From Pantoea phytobeneficialis (GTDB taxonomy: Bacteria; Pseudomonadota; Gammaproteobacteria; Enterobacterales; Enterobacteriaceae): a stretch of 60,391 bases of DNA. The notes below the pieces were generated by a model that saw only the letters and a program-made list of their open reading frames with translations, made no database searches and was not told the DNA's origin. Position numbers and translations under genes: made by a program. The stretch is from assembly GCF_009728735.1 (NCBI RefSeq), contig NZ_CP024636.1:2577854-2638244 (forward strand), given 5' to 3'. Positions 43,675 through 53,057 of this stretch are shown piece after piece (position 1 is the first letter of the stretch; every line of letters begins with the position of its first letter).

Positions 43675-44391
43675 ATGGTTCGTAAAGCGCTTCTCGCCGC
43701 GTTATTGCTGGCGGCGACACAGGCTCAGGCTGCTTATGAATGCAGCGTTAAGCCACAAGATGATGTGATTATTAAGCCGCAGAGCGTGCAGGTGGTGGGA
43801 GAGAACGGCAACCTCGAAATCTCGCCGCAGGGTGACGTGCAGTTCAATGGTCAGAAAGTTAGCGTTGATAACGCGACGCGCCAGAAAGCGATCAACTATC
43901 AAAATGCGTTGCGCCGTGACTTGCCCTGGATTGATCAAGGTGCCAGCACGCGACTGGAGCGTAGCCGCGTTGCGTTGGATCAGGTGATTGTCGAGAAGCT
44001 GGGGCCAAACAGCAACGTGCGTAATCGTCTTACTAAGCTGGATGGTCAGCTGAAGCAGCAGATGAACCGCATTATCGAACATCGCAATGATGGTCTGACT
44101 TTCCATCATCAGGCCATTGATCAGGTGCGTGCCGACGGTGAAAAGCTGGTGCAAAGCACTATGGGCGGCATCTTACAGGACAGCCTGAACGAGATGGGTA
44201 GCCAGCAGACAGGTGGCGGCAATAACCCATTGCAGGCGCTGATGGGCAATCTTGGTGGTTTACAACAGTCGATTCAAACCGAGTGGAACAAGCAGGAGCA
44301 GGATTTCCAGAATTTTGGCCATGAAGTATGTAATCGTGTGACGGATCTGGAAGGGCAGCGTAAAGGCCTGGTACAAGGTTTTAAAGGTTAA
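43675..44391 (+). CDS. yggN: YggN family protein (DUF2884), periplasmic
   Basis: A 238-residue protein with an N-terminal signal peptide MVRKALLAALLLAATQAQA and a mature part beginning AYECSVKPQDDVIIKPQSVQV. It is rich in Gln and Asn and contains a conserved DNATRQKAINYQNALRRDLPWID block and a C-terminal DLEGQRKGLVQGF. It matches E. coli YggN (DUF2884), of unknown function. An AGGAGA site precedes the ATG at 43675; the in-frame ATG six codons earlier has none. Confidence 0.88.
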   Translation: MVRKALLAALLLAATQAQAAYECSVKPQDDVIIKPQSVQVVGENGNLEISPQGDVQFNGQKVSVDNATRQKAINYQNALRRDLPWIDQGASTRLERSRVALDQVIVEKLGPNSNVRNRLTKLDGQLKQQMNRIIEHRNDGLTFHHQAIDQVRADGEKLVQSTMGGILQDSLNEMGSQQTGGGNNPLQALMGNLGGLQQSIQTEWNKQEQDFQNFGHEVCNRVTDLEGQRKGLVQGFKG

Positions 44392-44394
44392 TTT

Positions 44395-44455
44395 CGTAGC
44401 GGCGCGATTTATCGCACGGTTTTTTCCGACACTGCGCGATAAATCGCGCCGCTAC
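44395..44455. repeat. Family A palindromic repeat, inverted pair
   Basis: Left arm 44396-44418 (GTAGCGGCGCGATTTATC, one substitution) and right arm 44433-44455, with a T-rich spacer. It lies between convergent yggN and the PTS EIIC gene, a suitable place for transcription termination from both sides. Confidence 0.88.
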
Positions 44456-44471
44456 TTTTCAGTGATAAGTT

Positions 44472-45848
44472 TTATTCGCCTTTCACTTCTTTTGCCACGG
44501 CCTTATTGCTGGTGGCAAAGTTATAAATAACCAGCAGAGCGAAAATCCCGGTAATCACCATAGTGATGGTGCCCTTGTCCATATATCGGGCCATATTGCC
44601 GAGGATGATCCCGGTGACACCAAAGTCGGTATCCGAGAAGGTGGTGTTGGTTAATCCCAACGCGCCCAGTACTGGTAACAGCGCTACCGGCAGGAAGGTA
44701 ATTAATACACCATGTGCGAACGCACCGAGCATTGCACCACGTTTACCTCCGGTCGCATTACCGAATACCCCGGCGGTGGCACCGCAGAAGAAGTGAGGCA
44801 CTACGCCTGGCAGAATTAATACCCATTTCAGCTGGCCGAGGATAAATAATCCAACCAGACCCCCAACGAAGCTGGAAATAAAGCCAACCAGTACCGCATT
44901 CGGCGCGTAAGGGAATACAATCGGACAGTCGAGTGCCGGGCGTGCATTTGGCACCAGCTTCTCAGAGAAACCGGTAAACGCCGGGACGATTTCTGCCAGA
45001 ATTAAACGAACGCCTTGCAGAATAATAAATACGCCAGCCGCGAAGGTGATCGCCTGCACGAATGAGTAGACCAGATAGTTCTGACCATGACTGAAATGGC
45101 TTTCCACATACTCTTTGCCCGCAGAAACGGACAGAATAAAATAGATAATCATCATCGTCAGGGAAATAGAGATGGTGCTGTCACGCAAAAAACTCAGGTT
45201 TTTTGGCATGTTCATCTCTTCGGTAGATTTTGAACCTTTACCGACTAATGAACCAATCCAGCCAGACAACACGTAACCCACCGTGCCGGTATGGGCTAAC
45301 GCGACCTGGTCATGGCCGATGATTTTACGCATATGCGGCTGAGCCAGCGCCGGGAAAAATGCCATCAACATGCCGAGTGCCAGTGAACCGGTGTAAATAA
45401 GCTGGACACCTTCGAAGCCGGCCACCGACAGAATAATTGCCACCATACAGGCCATGTAAAATGTCACATGACCGGAAAGGTAGATATATTTCAGGCGGGT
45501 AAAGCGGGCAACCACAATATTCGCCACCATACCAAACGCCATAATCAGCGTGGTGGGCGCGCCGTATTTTTCCAGTGCAATGGAAACCATCGCTTCGTTG
45601 TTAGGGATAATTCCCTGTACATCAAATGCCTGCTTAAAGATATCACCGAGTGGCGTCAGTGAACCAACCAATACGGAGGCACCACCTGCCAGTACTAAGA
45701 AACCCAGAATCGTTTTTACCGTGCCTTTAATCACATCCGGGAACGGTTTTCTTTGCGCGACCAGACCAAATAAAGCCACCAACCCTACGAGGATTGAAGG
45801 CACTTTCAGCACGTCGACAACTACCAATAAAAGGTTTTGGATAAACAT
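44472..45848 (-). CDS. PTS system EIIC component, ascorbate/UlaA-like
   Basis: A 458-residue integral membrane PTS permease of the UlaA (SgaT) family, with about ten to eleven hydrophobic segments. FPDVIKGTVKTILGFLVLAGGASVL, FIILQGVRLILAEIVPAFTGFSEKLVPNARPALDCPIVFPYAPNAVLVGF and PGVVPHFFCGATAGVFGNATGGKRGA align with the L-ascorbate permease, but overall similarity is moderate, so the sugar may differ. It follows EIIB and EIIA after an intercistronic hairpin. The whole PTS block looks lower in G+C than its neighbours, which would fit transfer. Substrate unknown. Confidence 0.86.
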   Translation of the reverse strand: MFIQNLLLVVVDVLKVPSILVGLVALFGLVAQRKPFPDVIKGTVKTILGFLVLAGGASVLVGSLTPLGDIFKQAFDVQGIIPNNEAMVSIALEKYGAPTTLIMAFGMVANIVVARFTRLKYIYLSGHVTFYMACMVAIILSVAGFEGVQLIYTGSLALGMLMAFFPALAQPHMRKIIGHDQVALAHTGTVGYVLSGWIGSLVGKGSKSTEEMNMPKNLSFLRDSTISISLTMMIIYFILSVSAGKEYVESHFSHGQNYLVYSFVQAITFAAGVFIILQGVRLILAEIVPAFTGFSEKLVPNARPALDCPIVFPYAPNAVLVGFISSFVGGLVGLFILGQLKWVLILPGVVPHFFCGATAGVFGNATGGKRGAMLGAFAHGVLITFLPVALLPVLGALGLTNTTFSDTDFGVTGIILGNMARYMDKGTITMVITGIFALLVIYNFATSNKAVAKEVKGE

Positions 45849-45877
45849 ATTAACCTCAGCGGTAAGCGTTCTATTTT

Positions 45878-45910
45878 TTCAGGTTGCATATACCCTGGTT
45901 GCAACCTGAA
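45878..45910. other. Intercistronic hairpin between EIIB and EIIC genes
   Basis: TTCAGGTTGCA (45878-45888) and TGCAACCTGAA (45900-45910) form a perfect 11-bp stem with an 11-base loop in an 86-base gap. In the transcript direction the tail is A-rich, so it is not a terminator; it may stabilise or delimit the mRNA segments. Confidence 0.5.
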
Positions 45911-45934
45911 TTATTAAGGGTAGAGAAGGTTGAG

Positions 45935-46207
45935 TCAGGCTTTATTAAAATATTCGCGGATCTTTAGCTCAAGCTCTTTGATGTCAATGATGTTATTGAT
46001 GATGATGACTTTGTCCTCAGGCAGGTTCGCACTGTAGGCAATGTCTTTACCCATCACAAAAACATCAGCAACATCCGGGGTAACTGAACCCAGATCGGAA
46101 TGTTCGACATCCGCTGTGATTTCGATGGCTTTAAGAACTTTTTTAATGTTCATTTCCATCATAAAACTGCTTCCCAGGCCTGAGCCACAAACCGCCATAA
46201 TTTTCAT
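45935..46207 (-). CDS. PTS system EIIB component, ascorbate-type
   Basis: A 90-residue EIIB protein of the lactose/ascorbate superfamily. It starts MKIMAVCGSGLGSSFMMEMN with the phosphoryl-accepting Cys7 in the CGSGLGSS loop. It passes phosphate from EIIA to the sugar during transport by EIIC. It lies 35 bases after the EIIA gene. Length and motif match UlaB (SgaB). Confidence 0.9.
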   Translation of the reverse strand: MKIMAVCGSGLGSSFMMEMNIKKVLKAIEITADVEHSDLGSVTPDVADVFVMGKDIAYSANLPEDKVIIINNIIDIKELELKIREYFNKA

Positions 46208-46242
46208 ATAACACCTCTTGATTCGTATTCTGAATGGTTTTC

Positions 46243-46704
46243 TTAATTAACAGCCTTATCTGCCAGTAAAATGGCGCTCAATTCTTCTTTACTACCTGCG
46301 TTGAATAATCGCCCCATCGTCTCGTCATCGGAAAGGACTTCAGCCAGTTGCGAAATCATTTCAATATGGCTGTTACTGTCCGGTGCTGAGAACATAAAAA
46401 TAGCATCAACCGGATCATTTTCATCCGCATCGAATTTAACGGCATGGCCCAGTTTGACAATCGATAACCCCAGTTTTTGCGCTCCCTGTTCAGGGCGCGC
46501 GTGGGGCATAGCGATACGTGGTGCGATAACAAAGTAGGGACCAATGTCCTCTTTTTGCTGAATGATGACATCAATATATTGCTGAGAAATGGCGCCTTCA
46601 TTCAGCAGTGGGCGTCCTGCAACCTGAATTGCCTCTTTCCAGTCAGAGACATTTTCCAGGTATTGGATCTTTTCCTCATTCAGCCACTTTGACAGATTCG
46701 ACAT
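46243..46704 (-). CDS. PTS system EIIA component, ascorbate/mannitol-type
   Basis: A 153-residue EIIA of the PTS_EIIA_2 family, like UlaC (SgaA). The active His68 is in IAPRIAMPHARPEQGAQKLGLSIV, which receives phosphate from HPr. The end DDETMGRLFNAGSKEELSAILLADK is normal. It starts 33 bases after the transketolase stop, so the operon order is tkt, EIIA, EIIB, EIIC on the minus strand. Confidence 0.9.
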   Translation of the reverse strand: MSNLSKWLNEEKIQYLENVSDWKEAIQVAGRPLLNEGAISQQYIDVIIQQKEDIGPYFVIAPRIAMPHARPEQGAQKLGLSIVKLGHAVKFDADENDPVDAIFMFSAPDSNSHIEMISQLAEVLSDDETMGRLFNAGSKEELSAILLADKAVN

Positions 46705-46737
46705 AGTTATATCCTGAATTAAAGTCGTATTCGGTGT

Positions 46738-48732
46738 TTACTTCAGCAGGCTACGGGCGGTCTCAAGGACATTCTCCACCGTAAAGCCAAAATGTTTGAA
46801 CAGGACGTTGGCCGGTGCTGACTCACCAAATGATTTCATACCAATCACTTTCCCATCCAGACCGGTATACCGCTGCCAGAATCCTTCGATGCTGGCTTCC
46901 ACCGCCAGACGTTGACGCACGTCTTTCGGTAGTACCGATTCTTTATATTGTTCGTCCTGTTGATCGAAACGCTCGGTACAGGGCAGGGAAACCACCCGCA
47001 CTTTGCAGCCTTCTTCGCGCAGCACTTTAGCGGCGGCAACCACCAACTCGATTTCTGAACCGGATGAGATCAGCAACAACTCGGGCTTGCCATCACAATC
47101 GACAAGGACATAACCACCACGGGAAATATCCGCCACCTGGGCCGCCGAACGCGGTTGCTGCTCAAGCGGTTGTCGGGTAAGGACCAGCGCGGTTGGTCCG
47201 TTTTGGCGTTCAATCGCCTGACGCCATGCCACCGCGACCTCAACCTGGTCGCAGCCACGCCAGGTTTCCATATTGGGTGTCAGTCGCAGCGAAGCTAATT
47301 GTTCCACCGGTTGGTGGGTTGGGCCATCTTCGCCCAAACCGATGGTGTCGTGGCTATAGACGAAGACCGAACGGATTTTCATCAGCGCCGCCATACGCAC
47401 CGCATTGCGTGCATACTCCATAAACATCAGGAAAGTGCCGCCGTAGGGGATAAAACCACCATGCAGCGCCAGGCCATTCATGATGGCTGACATACCGAAT
47501 TCACGCACACCGTATGAGATGTAATTTCCCGCCGGGTTTTCAGCGCTGAAATCGACAGAGGTTTGCTGTCGGGTCAGGTTTGAGGGTGACAAATCCGCTG
47601 ATCCACCCAGCAGTTCCGGCAGTAAATCGGCAAAATGGTTCAGGCACTTTTGGCTGACCTGACGGGTGGCAAGATTAGCTGGCGTTGCCTGCAATCCGGC
47701 GATGTAGCTGTCCATGTCCTGTGCCCAGTTGGCAGGCAGCTCACCCTGCATACGGCGGCTAAATTCCGCCGCCAGCTCCGGCCAGCGCTGTTGATAAGCG
47801 GCAAACAGGTGATCCCACTCTTGCTGGTTTTTTCCACCCTGCTCGGTTGCATCCCAGGCCTGGTAGATGGCAGCGGGAATTTCAAAGGGCGCATGCGGCC
47901 AGTTCAGAGCTTCACGCACCAACGCGACTTCTGTGCTGCCAAGGGCTGAGCCGTGGCAATCGTGGCTATTGGCTTTATTCGGTGAACCAAAACCAATGAT
48001 GGTTTTGCAACATAGCAGGCTGGGTTTGTCGGTGACGGCTTTGGCTTCACGCACCGCAGCATCCACTGCCGCTGCATCATGTCCGTCGACACCTTCAATC
48101 ACATGCCAGCCATAAGCGCAGAAGCGGGCGGCGGTATCTTCTGAGAACCAGCCTTCCACATGCCCATCAATCGAGATGCCATTGTCGTCCCAGACGGCAA
48201 TCAGTTTGCCGAGCTGCAAAGTGCCTGCCAGGCCACATGCCTCATGGGAGATCCCTTCCATCAGGCAGCCATCGCCTAAAAACAGCCAGGTGTAATGATC
48301 GACCAGCGCGAAATCCGGTTTATTGAACTGTGCCGCCAGCCCTTTTTCGGCAATCGCCATCCCGACGGCATTTGCCACGCCCTGACCAAGTGGGCCGGTG
48401 GTGGTTTCTACGCCGGGTGTATAACCGTATTCGGGGTGCCCTGGCGTGCGGGAATGCAACTGGCGAAACTGACGGATGTCTTCAATGGTCACATCATAGC
48501 CAGTCAGATGCAGCAAGGAATAAAGCAGCATGGAGCCATGTCCGTTGGACTGAACGTAGCGATCACGGTTGAACCACTGTGGGTTTTTGGGGTTGTGGCG
48601 TAAGTGGTGACGCCATACCACTTCGGCAATATCCGCCATTCCCATTGGCGCGCCAGGATGCCCTGAATTGGCTTGCTGGATCGCATCAATGCTCAGAAAT
48701 CGAATCGCATTTGCTAACTCTCTATTTACCAT
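46738..48732 (-). CDS. Transketolase (full-length paralogue linked to the PTS)
   Basis: A 664-residue transketolase, the same length as TktA. It has the N-terminal [30 protein letters not shown], the thiamine diphosphate motif [37 protein letters not shown], and the pyrimidine domain with [20 protein letters not shown] and [18 protein letters not shown]. It is clearly diverged from E. coli TktA, so it is likely an additional isozyme, though the housekeeping tkt lies outside the window and cannot be compared. First gene of the tkt-EIIA-EIIB-EIIC operon, divergent from a GntR/UTRA regulator. It would feed a phosphorylated ketose made by the PTS into pentose phosphate metabolism. Confidence 0.9.
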   Translation of the reverse strand: MVNRELANAIRFLSIDAIQQANSGHPGAPMGMADIAEVVWRHHLRHNPKNPQWFNRDRYVQSNGHGSMLLYSLLHLTGYDVTIEDIRQFRQLHSRTPGHPEYGYTPGVETTTGPLGQGVANAVGMAIAEKGLAAQFNKPDFALVDHYTWLFLGDGCLMEGISHEACGLAGTLQLGKLIAVWDDNGISIDGHVEGWFSEDTAARFCAYGWHVIEGVDGHDAAAVDAAVREAKAVTDKPSLLCCKTIIGFGSPNKANSHDCHGSALGSTEVALVREALNWPHAPFEIPAAIYQAWDATEQGGKNQQEWDHLFAAYQQRWPELAAEFSRRMQGELPANWAQDMDSYIAGLQATPANLATRQVSQKCLNHFADLLPELLGGSADLSPSNLTRQQTSVDFSAENPAGNYISYGVREFGMSAIMNGLALHGGFIPYGGTFLMFMEYARNAVRMAALMKIRSVFVYSHDTIGLGEDGPTHQPVEQLASLRLTPNMETWRGCDQVEVAVAWRQAIERQNGPTALVLTRQPLEQQPRSAAQVADISRGGYVLVDCDGKPELLLISSGSEIELVVAAAKVLREEGCKVRVVSLPCTERFDQQDEQYKESVLPKDVRQRLAVEASIEGFWQRYTGLDGKVIGMKSFGESAPANVLFKHFGFTVENVLETARSLLK

Positions 48733-49232
48733 GAACTGATCTCGCTTTAGCGCTGTTTTATGCAGAAATCCTGACTGTCATCGCTGGGTCGGTGGTAAAA
48801 GATGTCCAGTCACTTCCCGGTGGTTGCCCTTGGTGTGGCGCCCTGTCGTGATGTGTGAAGATATTCCCACCGTCATTCTGCTTTCGGCTGGGAAGTCACA
48901 GCATCTGAATAAATAATGATAAATATCATTATCTTGATTTGATTTGTTATGCAGGTGTCCTGATTTTTATTTTATATCAATCGGGTTTTATGGTTGCCTG
49001 ATTAAGTCTATACATGTTTAATGTGTCTAGTCATCTTGATGATGCACCTGGACGTGTACAGATACAATATGTAAGATTCAAATCTGGCTGGACACCCTGA
49101 GCGGGAGTGCAAATTCGTTAACTGGATCACATCCTCATACGGTCAGGCTGGTACGAAGAAAATAAACTCAGGCATACATGTGCACTGATGGCTCGCGGTT
49201 GTCGGGTCTTACACTTATCGGGAACAACGCTG
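48733..49232. promoter_or_regulatory. 500-base divergent control region of tkt-PTS and the GntR gene
   Basis: No gene supported. A perfect 9-bp inverted repeat ATAATGATA-AA-TATCATTAT lies at 48913-48932, about 180 bases before the transketolase start. It resembles a Fur-type sequence but has a two-base centre, and may instead be the GntR operator. A weak CRP-like TGTGA-N6-TCCCA is at 48854-48869. Confidence 0.5.
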
Positions 49233-49967
49233 ATGGTCGATGGCATTACTGAGAAGCAGAAAGAGGTTGTCGATTACATCCTCCGCAAAATCAAAGAGGA
49301 TGGGCTTCTGCCTGGCGATAAGCTCGACACCGAAATCGCGATAGCCAAGAACATCGGCATCACCCGCGCGACGGTGCGCGAAGCAACCAGAATTTTGATT
49401 GAACAGCAGCGAATTTACCGGGTGAAAGGCTCAGGTCTGTTTGTTGGCTCGATTGGCAAAAGTAACCATTCTGGCCGTTTTCATGCGCTGTCACCTTTTG
49501 ATTATCAGGCGCAGAAAAAAGGCTATAAAGGCATCAGGAAAGTTATCACCGTCAGCATCATGAAGGTGCCAACGCCAGATATGGCACAGTCGTTACGCAT
49601 TAAGAACAGCGATCAGGTGTATAAAATCGTCCGTTTAATGTGCTTTGATGATATCCCGGTGGCGCTGGAACATATTCATTTGCCGGTCACCATGTTTAGC
49701 AGCATGGAATTCAGCAAGCTGGAGATCTCCAAATACTCGTATATTGAACAGCTCACCGGGAAGAAAGTGCAGCGCAGGGATCAGAACCTGAGCGCTATCA
49801 ACTTAACCGATGCTGATCAGCTTAATCTGCTGAATTTGAAAGAGAACGATGCCGTGCTGGAGATCAGTGAAACCGTCTATCTGGATGATGGTACGCCGTG
49901 CGAAGTGAATATCGCGCTGATTAACACCCACCTGCTTCAGCTGCGACAAAATACCGAGAGAGGCTGA
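49233..49967 (+). CDS. GntR family (HutC/UTRA) transcriptional regulator
   Basis: A 244-residue regulator of the HutC subfamily. The GntR winged helix covers about residues 1-70 (EKQKEVVDYILRKIKEDGLLPGDKLDTEIAIAKNIGITRATVREATRILIEQQRIYRVKGSGLFVG) and a UTRA effector-binding domain follows (QKKGYKGIRKVITVSIMKVPTPDMAQSLRI to the C-terminus). UTRA domains sense sugar phosphates or similar metabolites. It is divergent from the tkt-PTS operon and should regulate it. The start at 49233 was chosen because it is just before the DNA-binding domain; an ATG at 49188 would add 15 residues, and neither has a strong ribosome-binding site. Confidence 0.85.
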   Translation: MVDGITEKQKEVVDYILRKIKEDGLLPGDKLDTEIAIAKNIGITRATVREATRILIEQQRIYRVKGSGLFVGSIGKSNHSGRFHALSPFDYQAQKKGYKGIRKVITVSIMKVPTPDMAQSLRIKNSDQVYKIVRLMCFDDIPVALEHIHLPVTMFSSMEFSKLEISKYSYIEQLTGKKVQRRDQNLSAINLTDADQLNLLNLKENDAVLEISETVYLDDGTPCEVNIALINTHLLQLRQNTERG

Positions 49968-50012
49968 TTTATCGCGCGTTTTTTTAAACACGCGCGATAA
50001 ATCGCGCCGCTA
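49966..50012. repeat. Family A palindromic repeat, truncated left arm
   Basis: Left arm reduced to GATTTATCGCGCG (49966-49978); right arm CGCGCGATAAATCGCGCCGC from 49991. It overlaps the TGA stop of the GntR gene and separates it from convergent hemW. Confidence 0.82.
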
Positions 50013-50020
50013 AGTCGGGG

Positions 50021-51160
50021 CTACTCTTCAGCTAAGAACAACTCCAGCAGTGAGTTCAGGAACAACTTACCTTTTTCCGTAATCTGCCAATGTTGCTCCG
50101 TTTCCAGCACATATCCTGCTGCGATCGCTGCATCGATCTGTGGACGAATCACTGCCTCATCCAACCCGGTATAGCGGCGGAAATCGGCGCGCGGTGCCGC
50201 TTCCAGCAGACGGAAACGGTTCATAAAGAACTCAAACGGTTTGTCGGCATCTGCGACATCATGCTGTTTATCGAGGTAATTACCCTTCATAAAACCACGC
50301 GGATGACGGGTTTTTACGGTACGGACAATGCGGCCATCCGGCTGTGTCAGTTTGCCATGCGCACCACAACCAATACCGAGGTAATCACCGAAGCGCCAGT
50401 AGTTGAGGTTATGCTCACAGCGATAGCCGGGCTTCGCATAGGCCGAAGTTTCATATTGCTGATAACCCGCGGCGGTCAGCAACTGATGGCCTTGTTCGAA
50501 GATATCCCACAGCGCGTCATCATCCGGCAGCACTGGCGGGCGTGAGCCAAACAACGTATTTGGCTCAATGGTCAGCTGATACCACGACAGATGAGGTGGA
50601 TTTAAGGCAATCGCCTGGCGCAGATCGTCGAGCGCTTCTTCCAACGACTGGTCTGGCAGACCGTGCATCAAATCGAGGTTGAAGCTGCGTAACCCAAGAC
50701 CGGCGGCAAGATGTGCCGCGCGTTTTGCTTCTTCCGGACCGTGAATACGTCCGAGACGCTCCAGTTTTTGCGGACTGAAACTCTGCACACCAATTGAAAT
50801 GCGGTTAATCCCGGCTTGCTGATAACCGCTGAAGCGGTCGGCTTCTACCGTACCAGGGTTGGCTTCCATGGTGATTTCGGCATCGGGCGCCAGCGGTAGC
50901 CGCGCACGTACGCCATCCATCAACATTTGCATCGCGTTGCTGCTTAACAGACTTGGCGTACCACCACCAATAAATATGGTACGGACTTCGCGCCCGCTGG
51001 TCAGCGGTAAATCCTGCTCAAGATCGTTCAGCAGGTGCTGCACATACTCGATGTGCGGCACCTCGCCTTTCAATGCGTGGGAGTTGAAATCACAGTAGGG
51101 ACATTTTTGTACACACCACGGAATGTGGATGTACAGGCTTAACGGTGGTAAATCAGGCAT
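50021..51160 (-). CDS. hemW: Haem chaperone HemW (radical SAM, formerly HemN-like)
   Basis: A 379-residue radical SAM family protein. [21 protein letters not shown] carries the CxxxCxxC cluster that binds [4Fe-4S]; GGGTPSLL and [31 protein letters not shown] follow. It matches E. coli HemW almost end to end. HemW binds haem and is thought to deliver it to membrane cytochromes; it lacks coproporphyrinogen oxidase activity. ATG at 51160 overlaps the rdgB end by eight bases, matching the E. coli arrangement rdgB-hemW. Confidence 0.94.
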   Translation of the reverse strand: MPDLPPLSLYIHIPWCVQKCPYCDFNSHALKGEVPHIEYVQHLLNDLEQDLPLTSGREVRTIFIGGGTPSLLSSNAMQMLMDGVRARLPLAPDAEITMEANPGTVEADRFSGYQQAGINRISIGVQSFSPQKLERLGRIHGPEEAKRAAHLAAGLGLRSFNLDLMHGLPDQSLEEALDDLRQAIALNPPHLSWYQLTIEPNTLFGSRPPVLPDDDALWDIFEQGHQLLTAAGYQQYETSAYAKPGYRCEHNLNYWRFGDYLGIGCGAHGKLTQPDGRIVRTVKTRHPRGFMKGNYLDKQHDVADADKPFEFFMNRFRLLEAAPRADFRRYTGLDEAVIRPQIDAAIAAGYVLETEQHWQITEKGKLFLNSLLELFLAEE

Positions 51161-51746
51161 TGCGCATCGCATCCAGTAACAGCGTCAATGCTTTGCCACG
51201 GTGAGAAACAGCGCGCTTTTCATCTTTACTCAGCTCAGCCGCTGTTTTGCCTAATTCAGGTACATAGAAAATCGGGTCATAGCCAAAACCGCCTGCACCC
51301 GCGGCAGCACGCGTGATTTCACCGGCCCAGCTACCGTGGAATACCAGAGGCGTAGGGTCGGCCGCGTGACGCACGTAAACCAGCACGCAGTGGAACTGCG
51401 CCTGACGTTCGCCGTCTGGCACATTTTCCAGCGTAATCAGCAATTTGTCGAGGTTCTGCTGATCGCTGGCATCGAGACCGGCATAGCGGGCAGAGTAGAT
51501 ACCCGGCGCACCGCCGAGGGCGTCGACCGCCAAACCGGAGTCGTCGGCAATCGCAGGCAGACCGGTGATTTGCGCGGCATGGCGGGCTTTGAGAATGGCG
51601 TTTTCAATAAAAGTCAGACCAGTTTCATCCGCTGACTCTACGCCTAACTCGGTTTGCGCCACGATATCCAGACCAAAGGCCGCCAGCAGGTCGGCCAGTT
51701 CACGAACTTTGCCCGGATTACCGGTGGCGAGAACAACTTTTTGCAT
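51153..51746 (-). CDS. rdgB: dITP/XTP pyrophosphatase
   Basis: A 197-residue nucleotide house-cleaning enzyme that hydrolyses dITP, ITP and XTP to the monophosphates. [20 protein letters not shown], the acidic metal site [25 protein letters not shown] and [20 protein letters not shown] are typical. It overlaps hemW by eight bases and lies 20 bases after yggT. In E. coli yggU stands between yggT and rdgB, but here there is no room for it. Confidence 0.95.
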   Translation of the reverse strand: MQKVVLATGNPGKVRELADLLAAFGLDIVAQTELGVESADETGLTFIENAILKARHAAQITGLPAIADDSGLAVDALGGAPGIYSARYAGLDASDQQNLDKLLITLENVPDGERQAQFHCVLVYVRHAADPTPLVFHGSWAGEITRAAAGAGGFGYDPIFYVPELGKTAAELSKDEKRAVSHRGKALTLLLDAMRNA

Positions 51747-51766
51747 AACAGTTCCAGATTAACGAA

Positions 51767-52333
51767 TTACAGCAAATACCAAAGACCCGGGAACAGGTCC
51801 ATGCCGAGGAAATTCAGCGCATACAGCACCAGAATGACAATCATGGCAGAAAAATCGATACCGCCCATAGCTGGCAAAATGCGACGAATCGGTGCCATCA
51901 GCGGTTCAGTCAGTTGGATCAGCACATAATCAATGGGACCGCGGCCCTGGCTGATCCAGCTCATCAGTGAACGAATGATAATTACCCAGAACACCAGATA
52001 ACCGGCTGACTTCAGCAGTGATAACAGGCCAACCAACAGGTTGGTTGGATCTACCGAAAACACGCCTACCTGAATCAACAGCAGAATCGGGTATTTCAGG
52101 GTGGTCAGCACAAACGCCAGCAGTAACGAGGCGGTATCAATCGGCCCTAATGCCGGTAATACGCGGCGCAGTGGTTTGATAATTGGCTGGGTAATCTTCA
52201 CGACAAACTGCGACAGCGGGTTGTAGAAGTCACAGCGTGACCACTGCATCCAGATGCGCAGCAGCAAGACCATCACGTACAGGTCGATCAGCGTTTTGAC
52301 TAAAAACGTCATTGTTAACATGAGGTTCCTCAA
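51767..52333 (-). CDS. yggT: YggT family membrane protein
   Basis: A 188-residue inner-membrane protein with two YGGT modules. The first contains LLRIWMQWSRCDFYNPLSQFVVKITQPIIKPLRRVLPALG and the second SLMSWISQGRGPIDYVLIQLTEPLMAPIRRILPAMGGID, each with flanking helices. Function is not firmly known; it has been linked to osmotic tolerance and membrane organisation. It starts one base before the stop of yggS, in the conserved yggS-yggT order. Confidence 0.92.
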   Translation of the reverse strand: MRNLMLTMTFLVKTLIDLYVMVLLLRIWMQWSRCDFYNPLSQFVVKITQPIIKPLRRVLPALGPIDTASLLLAFVLTTLKYPILLLIQVGVFSVDPTNLLVGLLSLLKSAGYLVFWVIIIRSLMSWISQGRGPIDYVLIQLTEPLMAPIRRILPAMGGIDFSAMIVILVLYALNFLGMDLFPGLWYLL

Positions 52334-53041
52334 TTATTGTTGTGAAGTGCGCGCATAATCCCGCGCGCCAAATACGGCGGTGCCGATACGCACCATAGTA
52401 CTGCCAGCGGCGATGGCCGCTTCCATGTCGTCGCTCATTCCCAGAGAAAGCGTATCGACGTCAGGGTAATTCTGTTGCAGGGCACGAAACGCGGCAGCCA
52501 TTTGCAGGCAGACCGCCAACTGGCGATCATAATCCTGTTCCGGTGCCGGAATCGCCATCAGGCCGCGCAAACGTAGCTGCGGCAAGGCAGAAATCTCCTG
52601 TGCCAACGTCGGCAGCGCCTCCAGCATGATGCCAGATTTGCTGTTCTCGTCACTGATATTTACCTGAATTAACACATTAAGTGGCGGCAGGTGCGTCGGG
52701 CGCTGGTCATTAAGACGTTGCGCAATGCGCTGACGATCCACGGTATGGCACCAGTCAAAATGCTCCGCCACCTGGCGACTTTTGTTCGATTGCAATGGAC
52801 CAATGAAGTGCCATTGCAGTTCAGGATGTGCGGCCAGCGTGGTGACTTTTTCAACCCCTTCCTGCACGTAATTTTCGCCAAACGCCCGCTGTCCGGCAGC
52901 AATGGCTTCTTCGACCGCACTCACAGGTTTGGTTTTACTCACTGCAAGCAGCGTAATTTCTTCTGGAGCGCGTCCGCAACGCGCGGCAGCAGCGGCGATA
53001 CGCTCGCGTACTTGCTGTAAGTTGTGCTCAATGGAAGTCAT
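52334..53041 (-). CDS. yggS: PLP homeostasis protein YggS
   Basis: A 235-residue fold-type III PLP-binding protein. ITLLAVSKTKPVSAVEEAIAAGQRAFGENYVQEGVEK carries the PLP lysine, with IGPLQSNKSR and LSLGMSDDMEAAIAAGSTMVRIGTAVFG as further family blocks. It buffers PLP and amino acid metabolism without a known reaction. ATG 53041 chosen; the open frame upstream runs antisense to yggR and is not protein-like. It is divergent from yggR with only 16 bases between starts. Confidence 0.95.
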   Translation of the reverse strand: MTSIEHNLQQVRERIAAAAARCGRAPEEITLLAVSKTKPVSAVEEAIAAGQRAFGENYVQEGVEKVTTLAAHPELQWHFIGPLQSNKSRQVAEHFDWCHTVDRQRIAQRLNDQRPTHLPPLNVLIQVNISDENSKSGIMLEALPTLAQEISALPQLRLRGLMAIPAPEQDYDRQLAVCLQMAAAFRALQQNYPDVDTLSLGMSDDMEAAIAAGSTMVRIGTAVFGARDYARTSQQ

Positions 53042-53057
53042 AGTCAGGAGAATTTCT

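Noticed and set aside
48854..48869. CRP site TGTGA-N6-TCCCA before the transketolase gene
   Set aside because: Only three of five bases match in the second half; kept as a weak mention, not as a separate feature.
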